From Paenisporosarcina sp. HGH0030 (lineage in GTDB: Bacteria; Bacillota; Bacilli; Bacillales_A; Planococcaceae), in the NCBI RefSeq assembly GCF_000411295.1, contig NZ_KE150421.1:1221645-1285644 (forward strand): a stretch of DNA of 64,000 nt. Reading direction: 5' to 3'. The position numbers and the translations under genes are program-made. Position 1 is the first letter of the stretch. Every line of letters begins with the position of its first letter. The notes under the pieces are model-generated. The model was not told where the DNA came from, did not search any database, and worked only from the letters and a program-made list of their open reading frames with translations. Below are positions 62,884 through 64,000 of this stretch, in pieces.

Positions 62884-64000
62884 TTATTTCGTAATGATAT
62901 GAATTGGGTGACCCATTACTACTTCAGCAGCTTCCATTGAGATTTCGCCCAATGTTGGATGTGCATGAATAGTCATAGCAATGTCTTCTACCGTCATACC
63001 GGCTTCAATTGCCAAACCAAGTTCAGCAATCATATCAGAAGCGCCCTGTCCGACAATTTGAGCACCTAACAACAAGCCATCAGATTTACGTGAAACAAGC
63101 TTCACGAAACCGTCTGTTGCGTTCAATGCCAAAGCACGACCGTTAGCACCGAATGGGAATTTCCCAGCCGTTACTTCAAAGCCTTCTTTTTTAGCTTGTT
63201 CTTCATTTAAACCAACTGTTGCAAGTTCAGGATCTGTGAAACATACAGCAGGGATTGCTAAATAATCCACTACAGAAGTTTGCCCAGCGATAACTTCAGC
63301 TGCCACTTTACCTTCATAAGAAGCTTTGTGTGCAAGTTGAGGTCCTGAAACTACGTCTCCAATTGCAAAAATGTTTTCGATGTTTGTACGAACTTGCTTG
63401 TCAACTTCGATCAAGCCGCGTTCGCCCATTTTAAGGCCGATTTCTTCAAGACCCATTTCATCCGTGTTTGGACGACGGCCAACTGTTACCAATACATAAT
63501 CAGCTTCGACTTTTTTCTCTTCTCCGCCCGCTTCGTACGTAACTGTTACGCCTGAATCTGATTCTTCAACGCCTTTTGCTGATGCTTTTACAACAACATT
63601 GACACCTTTTTTCTTCAAGCCTTTTTTAACGATTTGAGTCATTTGTTTTTCGAAACCAGCTAAAATATCGCCGCCACCTTCAATGATTGTTACTTCAGAA
63701 CCTAGGTTTGCAAAAGCAGTTCCTAATTCAGTTCCGATATAACCGCCACCGATAACGACTAATTTACCAGGGATCTCTTCAAGAGCTAAAGCGCTTGTTG
63801 AACTTAATACACGTTTAGAGAACTTGAATGATGGAATCTCAACTGGACGTGAGCCAGTTGCAATAATCGCATGTTTGAATTTATAAGTTTGTGCTGAGTT
63901 TTCGTCCATTACACGAACTGTGTTTGTATCAACAAAGTAAGCTTCGCCGCGAACGATTTCAACTTTATTACCTTTTAATAAACCTTCAACGCCACCAGTT
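62884..64000 (-). CDS. pdhD: Dihydrolipoamide dehydrogenase, C-terminal part
   Basis: E3 flavoprotein of the pyruvate dehydrogenase complex. The visible 371 residues run open to the window edge, so the start and the N-terminal FAD and redox-disulfide part lie outside. Seen are IIATGSRP, the NAD-binding [20 protein letters not shown], the FAD segment NIFAIGDVV and the dimer interface with the catalytic HAHPTLGE near the C terminus. It ends at a strong terminator, as the last gene of the pdh operon does. Confidence 0.95.
   Translation of the reverse strand, partial: TGGVEGLLKGNKVEIVRGEAYFVDTNTVRVMDENSAQTYKFKHAIIATGSRPVEIPSFKFSKRVLSSTSALALEEIPGKLVVIGGGYIGTELGTAFANLGSEVTIIEGGGDILAGFEKQMTQIVKKGLKKKGVNVVVKASAKGVEESDSGVTVTYEAGGEEKKVEADYVLVTVGRRPNTDEMGLEEIGLKMGERGLIEVDKQVRTNIENIFAIGDVVSGPQLAHKASYEGKVAAEVIAGQTSVVDYLAIPAVCFTDPELATVGLNEEQAKKEGFEVTAGKFPFGANGRALALNATDGFVKLVSRKSDGLLLGAQIVGQGASDMIAELGLAIEAGMTVEDIAMTIHAHPTLGEISMEAAEVVMGHPIHIITK

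Overview
The window is one continuous stretch of chromosome from an endospore-forming, low-to-moderate GC Bacillales bacterium, most likely a member of the Planococcaceae (Sporosarcina/Lysinibacillus-like). Evidence: sporulation genes (spoIIGA-sigE-sigG, spoVD, spoVE, gerR, ylbJ, ylmC/ymxH) sit in a gene order that follows Bacillus subtilis from pdhD to sigG almost gene by gene, read here in reverse. The division and cell-wall cluster lacks murE, murG and murB, an arrangement that resembles L-lysine-type Gram-positives such as Staphylococcus. I see no prophage, insertion sequence, CRISPR array, rRNA or tRNA. Non-coding novelty is confined to small structured intergenic repeats.

Layout. 1-2.6 kb: ylmC start, sigG, sigE, spoIIGA (sporulation sigma cascade). 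2.8-17.8 kb: division and cell-wall cluster, transcribed leftward as mraZ-rsmH-ftsL-pbpB-spoVD-mraY-murD-spoVE-divIB-ylxW-ylxX-sbp-ftsA-ftsZ. 18.2-21.3 kb: bshC, a DUF3397 membrane protein and a PanE-like reductase. 21.3-24.6 kb: an acyl-CoA carboxylase operon under a promoter with a perfect catabolite-repression (cre) site. 24.7-38.1 kb: gerR, enoyl-CoA hydratase, rpmF, ylbN, tmcAL, ylbL, ylbJ, coaD, rsmD, ylbG, a glycerophosphodiesterase, ylbF, a thioesterase, a murE homologue, an aspartokinase catalytic domain and ylbC. 38.2-47.8 kb: yugN-like, a YtvI-like permease, and the caa3 oxidase genes with heme A synthesis (ctaM, ctaG, ctaF-E-D-C, ctaB, ctaA). 48-64 kb: pyc, ftsW, the yla genes, typA, suhB, yktB/yktA, a nitronate monooxygenase-like enzyme, speA, a polysaccharide deacetylase lipoprotein and the 3' part of pdhD.

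The most interesting point is the isolated MurE (34662-36137) that carries the DNPR signature of meso-diaminopimelate-adding ligases, divergent from a free-standing aspartokinase catalytic domain without the regulatory ACT domains. They occupy the place of ylbD/ylbE between ylbC and ylbF. A sporulation-type (sigma-E/K-like) -10 element precedes murE. Lysine-walled Planococcaceae are known to build a DAP-containing spore cortex, so I propose that this pair is the enzymatic switch that redirects precursor synthesis from lysine to DAP in the mother cell. This is inference and is set out as testable.

Other points: a MraZ operator of GTGG repeats every 10 bp, ResD-like boxes 33 bp apart in the ctaA/ctaB divergent region, a sigma-F/G promoter plus leader hairpin before sigG, two copies of a structured repeat placed exactly at stop codons inside the division cluster, and a 132-bp MITE-like palindromic element.
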